Shown here in pieces: positions 6,326 through 8,433 of a stretch of 8,433 bases of DNA (positions within the stretch are counted from its first letter, which is position 1; the number at the start of each line of letters is the position of its first letter). The position numbers and the translations under genes are program-made. This DNA is from Candidatus Omnitrophota bacterium (lineage in GTDB: Bacteria > Omnitrophota > Gorgyraeia > JABMRN01), in assembly GCA_013202515.1 (NCBI GenBank), contig JABMRN010000231.1, positions 1 to 8,433 of the forward strand, read 5' to 3'. The notes beneath the pieces are model-generated. The model saw nothing but the letters and a program-made list of their open reading frames with translations. It was not told the DNA's origin and did no database searches.

Positions 6326-7105
6326 ATGGACAGTAAAAGCATAAAACATATTGCGAAAAACCTAAAAACCTACTCAAGCGCCAACTCTCTTGACAAAGAG
6401 ATAGAGCTTATTGAAAAGCTTGGTATTAAGGTTATTACCATAGATGATAAAGAATACCCTAGCAATTTAAAACATATCTATAATCCGCCAAAGGTACTTT
6501 ATGTTAAGGGGAAGATTGTTCCCAAAGATCATTACAGCATTGCCGTTGTTGGCGCCAGAAAGTCTTCCACTTACGGTCGGGAAACTGCCGCCAGGCTTGC
6601 AAGAGAGCTTGCAGAAAAATCCATTACCGTTGTAAGCGGTATGGCACGCGGCATAGATACCTATGCACATAGAGGCGCCTTAGAAAGCGGCGGTCGGACA
6701 ATAGCAGTATTGGGCTGTGGTATTAACATTATATATCCTCCGGAGAACAAAAGTCTTATGGAGGAGATTTCGAAAAGTGGCGCTGTAATCTCGGAGTTTC
6801 CGATTAATACCCCGCCTCTTAGACGGAATTTTCCGATGCGCAACCGCATAATAAGCGGGTTATCGTTTGGAGTGGTTGTTGTGGAGGCAGCAGAAAAAAG
6901 TGGTTCACTTATTACCGCATCCCTCGCCTTGGAACAGGGGCGCGAGGTTTTCAGCGTTCCCGGAAGAGTAGATACGCGCTTATCACGCGGAACCCTTGCT
7001 CTAATAAAGGAAGGCGCGAAATTGGTAGAGAACGTTGACGATATATTAGAAGAGGTTAAAGCTCAAGGCATAGAAAATTTAGAATTACAGTTAAAAAAAA
7101 CATAA
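6326..7105 (+). CDS. dprA: DNA processing protein DprA, minimal Rossmann-only form
   Basis: DprA (Smf) binds single-stranded DNA in the cytoplasm, guards it from nucleases and loads RecA onto it. It is needed for natural transformation in bacteria where this has been tested. The extended Rossmann core is complete: EYP near 43-45, VVGARKSSTYG (74-84) with DNA-binding R78, SGMARGID (104-111), NFPMRNRIISG (168-178) and SGSLITASLALEQGREVF (192-209). The protein has only 259 residues. It begins in what looks like the last part of the usual N-terminal SAM/helix-hairpin-helix domain, and it ends soon after the core (DDILEEVK) with no winged-helix domain. No longer start is possible: an in-frame TAA lies at 6314-6316, four codons upstream. 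There is no clear Shine-Dalgarno site, so translation is probably coupled to aroK, 9 bases before. The next gene is topA, a common neighbour of dprA in bacteria. Confidence 0.93.
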   Translation: MDSKSIKHIAKNLKTYSSANSLDKEIELIEKLGIKVITIDDKEYPSNLKHIYNPPKVLYVKGKIVPKDHYSIAVVGARKSSTYGRETAARLARELAEKSITVVSGMARGIDTYAHRGALESGGRTIAVLGCGINIIYPPENKSLMEEISKSGAVISEFPINTPPLRRNFPMRNRIISGLSFGVVVVEAAEKSGSLITASLALEQGREVFSVPGRVDTRLSRGTLALIKEGAKLVENVDDILEEVKAQGIENLELQLKKT

Positions 7106-7110
7106 AGGAA
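7106..7110 (+). promoter_or_regulatory. Ribosome binding site deciding the topA start
   Basis: AGGAA lies 5 bases before the ATG at 7116. Another ATG at 7111 is out of frame and too close to the site, so 7116 is the start. Confidence 0.6.
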
Positions 7111-7115
7111 ATGAC

Positions 7116-8433
7116 ATGGCAAAAGCACTTGTTATAGTGGAGTCCCCCGCAAAATCAAAAACCATCAATAAGATACTCGGTAAAGACTACCACGTGACCT
7201 CAAGCATGGGCCACTTAATAGATCTTCCGAAGAATAAGATGGGCATTGATGTTGAGGACGATTTTAAGCCGGAGTATATAGTTATCCCCGAGAGACGCAA
7301 GTATTTGGCAAAGCTTAAGAAAGAGGCAAAGATGGCAAAGGAATTATATCTTGCCCCGGACCCTGATAGAGAAGGAGAGGCTATAAGCTGGCATCTTAAG
7401 AATCAACTTGGAAAAAACAAAAAGGTTTATAGGGTTTCGTTTGATGAAATCACTGAGAAGGCAGTTAAGGCTGCCTTTGCCCACTCAAGGGACATAGACA
7501 TGAATTTGGTACGTGCGCAGCAGGCCCGTAGGATTCTAGATAGAATAGTGGGTTATTCCATAAGCCCTATACTTTGGAGGAAGGTGACCAGGGGCCTTTC
7601 AGCAGGGCGCGTACAGTCAGTTGCCGTCCGCCTTATCGTAGACAGAGAAAATGAAATCAGGAGCTTTAAGCCGAAAGAATACTGGGAAATAGAAGCCGTC
7701 TTAAAAAAGGCAGCCGTCTCTTCCAAGGAAGAGAAATACCAGCCGTTTACGGCAAAACTTGACAAATACGAAAACAAAAAACTGGAACTGGCGGATAAAG
7801 AGTATACCCACGATATTTTGGACAAACTGAAAAAGTCCGACTTCGTTGTTAAAGACGTAAGAGAATCAAAGAAGAAGAAGCATGCATTTGCACCATTCAC
7901 AACGTCCACGCTTCAGCAGGAAGCCTTTAATAAGCTGCGCTTTCCTGTTGGCAGGACAATGCGTACGGCCCAGACCCTTTACGAAGGCGCAGAGTTGGGA
8001 AAAGAGGGCAGCGTCGGTTTAATAACATACATGAGAACCGATTCAGTAAAGATTTCCGTGGATGCGCAAAAAGACGCCATGGACTATATATTGAGTACCT
8101 TCGGCAAGAGATATTATCCGGAGATGCCAAACAGGTATAAATCAAAAAAATCTGCCCAGGAGGCACACGAGGCTATAAGGCCGACGTTGCCCCTTAGGGA
8201 ACCCGAGAGCCTTAAGCAATATCTTAAAGGGGATCAGTTTAAGCTGTACGAACTTATATGGAAAAGGTTTATCTCAAGCCAGATGGCTGAGGCCATTTAT
8301 TCGGTTATCTCGGTGTCTATCGCTGCAGATAAATATCTTTTCAAGGCATCCGGCACAAGTGTGGTATTTGATAGTTTTAATGTTCTTTACAAGGATGCAG
8401 GAAAGACAGATGAAAAGAAAAATATTATCCCCC
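7116..8433 (+). CDS. topA: DNA topoisomerase I (type IA), 5' part cut by the window end
   Basis: The enzyme relaxes negatively supercoiled DNA by cutting one strand through a 5'-phosphotyrosine link. The frame is open from 7116 to the window edge: 439 codons plus one base, against roughly 700-870 residues usual for the family, so the rest lies to the right. The N-terminus MAKALVIVESPAKSKTI is the start of the Toprim domain, with E9 and the metal motif DPDREGE (82-88: D82, D84, E86). RAQQARRILDRIVGY (133-147) and LSAGRVQS (161-168) follow. The catalytic tyrosine is Y305 in GLITYMRTDS, with R307 beside it, and HEAIRPT is at 351-357. All active-site residues of E. coli TopA (E9, D111, D113, E115, Y319, R321) have clear counterparts. 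The zinc-finger C-terminal part cannot be seen. It lies 10 bases after dprA, most likely in the same transcript. Confidence 0.96.
   Translation, partial: MAKALVIVESPAKSKTINKILGKDYHVTSSMGHLIDLPKNKMGIDVEDDFKPEYIVIPERRKYLAKLKKEAKMAKELYLAPDPDREGEAISWHLKNQLGKNKKVYRVSFDEITEKAVKAAFAHSRDIDMNLVRAQQARRILDRIVGYSISPILWRKVTRGLSAGRVQSVAVRLIVDRENEIRSFKPKEYWEIEAVLKKAAVSSKEEKYQPFTAKLDKYENKKLELADKEYTHDILDKLKKSDFVVKDVRESKKKKHAFAPFTTSTLQQEAFNKLRFPVGRTMRTAQTLYEGAELGKEGSVGLITYMRTDSVKISVDAQKDAMDYILSTFGKRYYPEMPNRYKSKKSAQEAHEAIRPTLPLREPESLKQYLKGDQFKLYELIWKRFISSQMAEAIYSVISVSIAADKYLFKASGTSVVFDSFNVLYKDAGKTDEKKNIIP

Larger units (their letters stand above)
29..8433 (+). other. Probable single operon: BCAA, shikimate, pilD, dprA, topA
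   Basis: Nine genes run in one direction with junctions of -1, 13, 4, -4, 25, 5, 9 and 10 bases. No gap is long enough to hold both a promoter and a terminator, and I see neither in any of them. I infer one transcript that begins left of the window, probably at or before ilvB, and runs past its right edge. Promoters inside coding sequence cannot be excluded, nor can partial termination at the hairpin in aroK. Confidence 0.6.

Noticed and set aside
7111..7113. ATG just before topA as an alternative start
   Set aside because: It is out of frame with topA and directly abuts the ribosome site. The ATG at 7116 gives the conserved TopA N-terminus.
7553..7909. 118-codon open frame on the - strand opposite topA
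   Set aside because: It is a shadow of TopA. The runs of Phe and Ser are the complement of Lys and Glu codons in the topoisomerase.

Overview
The window is a stretch of bacterial chromosome carrying nine genes, all on the + strand and packed almost end to end: ilvN, ilvC, leuA, aroE, a prepilin peptidase (pilD type), aroC, aroK, dprA and the first 439 codons of topA. The largest gap between genes is 25 bases. Two junctions overlap (TAATG at ilvN/ilvC, ATGA at aroE/pilD). I see no promoter, intrinsic terminator between genes, RNA gene, mobile element, CRISPR array or long repeat. The simplest reading is one long operon or superoperon entered from the left, where ilvB would be expected, and continuing past the right edge.

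The left third (32-3037) is branched-chain amino acid synthesis: the acetolactate synthase regulatory subunit, ketol-acid reductoisomerase and the leucine-committing 2-isopropylmalate synthase. The middle (3042-6316) is the shikimate pathway (AroE, AroK, AroC), with a membrane prepilin peptidase between aroE and aroC and translationally coupled to aroE. The right end (6326-8433) is DNA handling: DprA, which protects incoming single-stranded DNA and loads RecA, then DNA topoisomerase I. PilD and DprA are both parts of natural transformation machinery in other bacteria, so the operon may tie DNA uptake to amino acid supply. That link is inference from position only.

Bacterial-type Shine-Dalgarno sites, a P-loop shikimate kinase (rather than the GHMP type typical of archaea), a tetracysteine prepilin peptidase and DprA point to a bacterium, probably one with type IV pili. 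The base composition looks moderately AT-rich by eye. The mixed gene order resembles what is seen in uncultivated phyla such as Omnitrophota, but I cannot fix the phylum from the window and hold that guess loosely.

I do not see a new type of system here. The points most worth a second look are: (1) the NADP-phosphate-binding motifs of both pyridine-nucleotide enzymes, IlvC and AroE, are replaced by acidic or hydrophobic residues, suggesting that both use NADH; (2) DprA lacks most of the usual N-terminal helical domain and has no C-terminal winged helix, and it sits in the same frame as aroK behind a single stop codon; (3) the conserved C-terminal motif of chorismate synthase is altered and cysteine-rich; (4) a short GC hairpin followed by T4 lies inside aroK ahead of dprA-topA.
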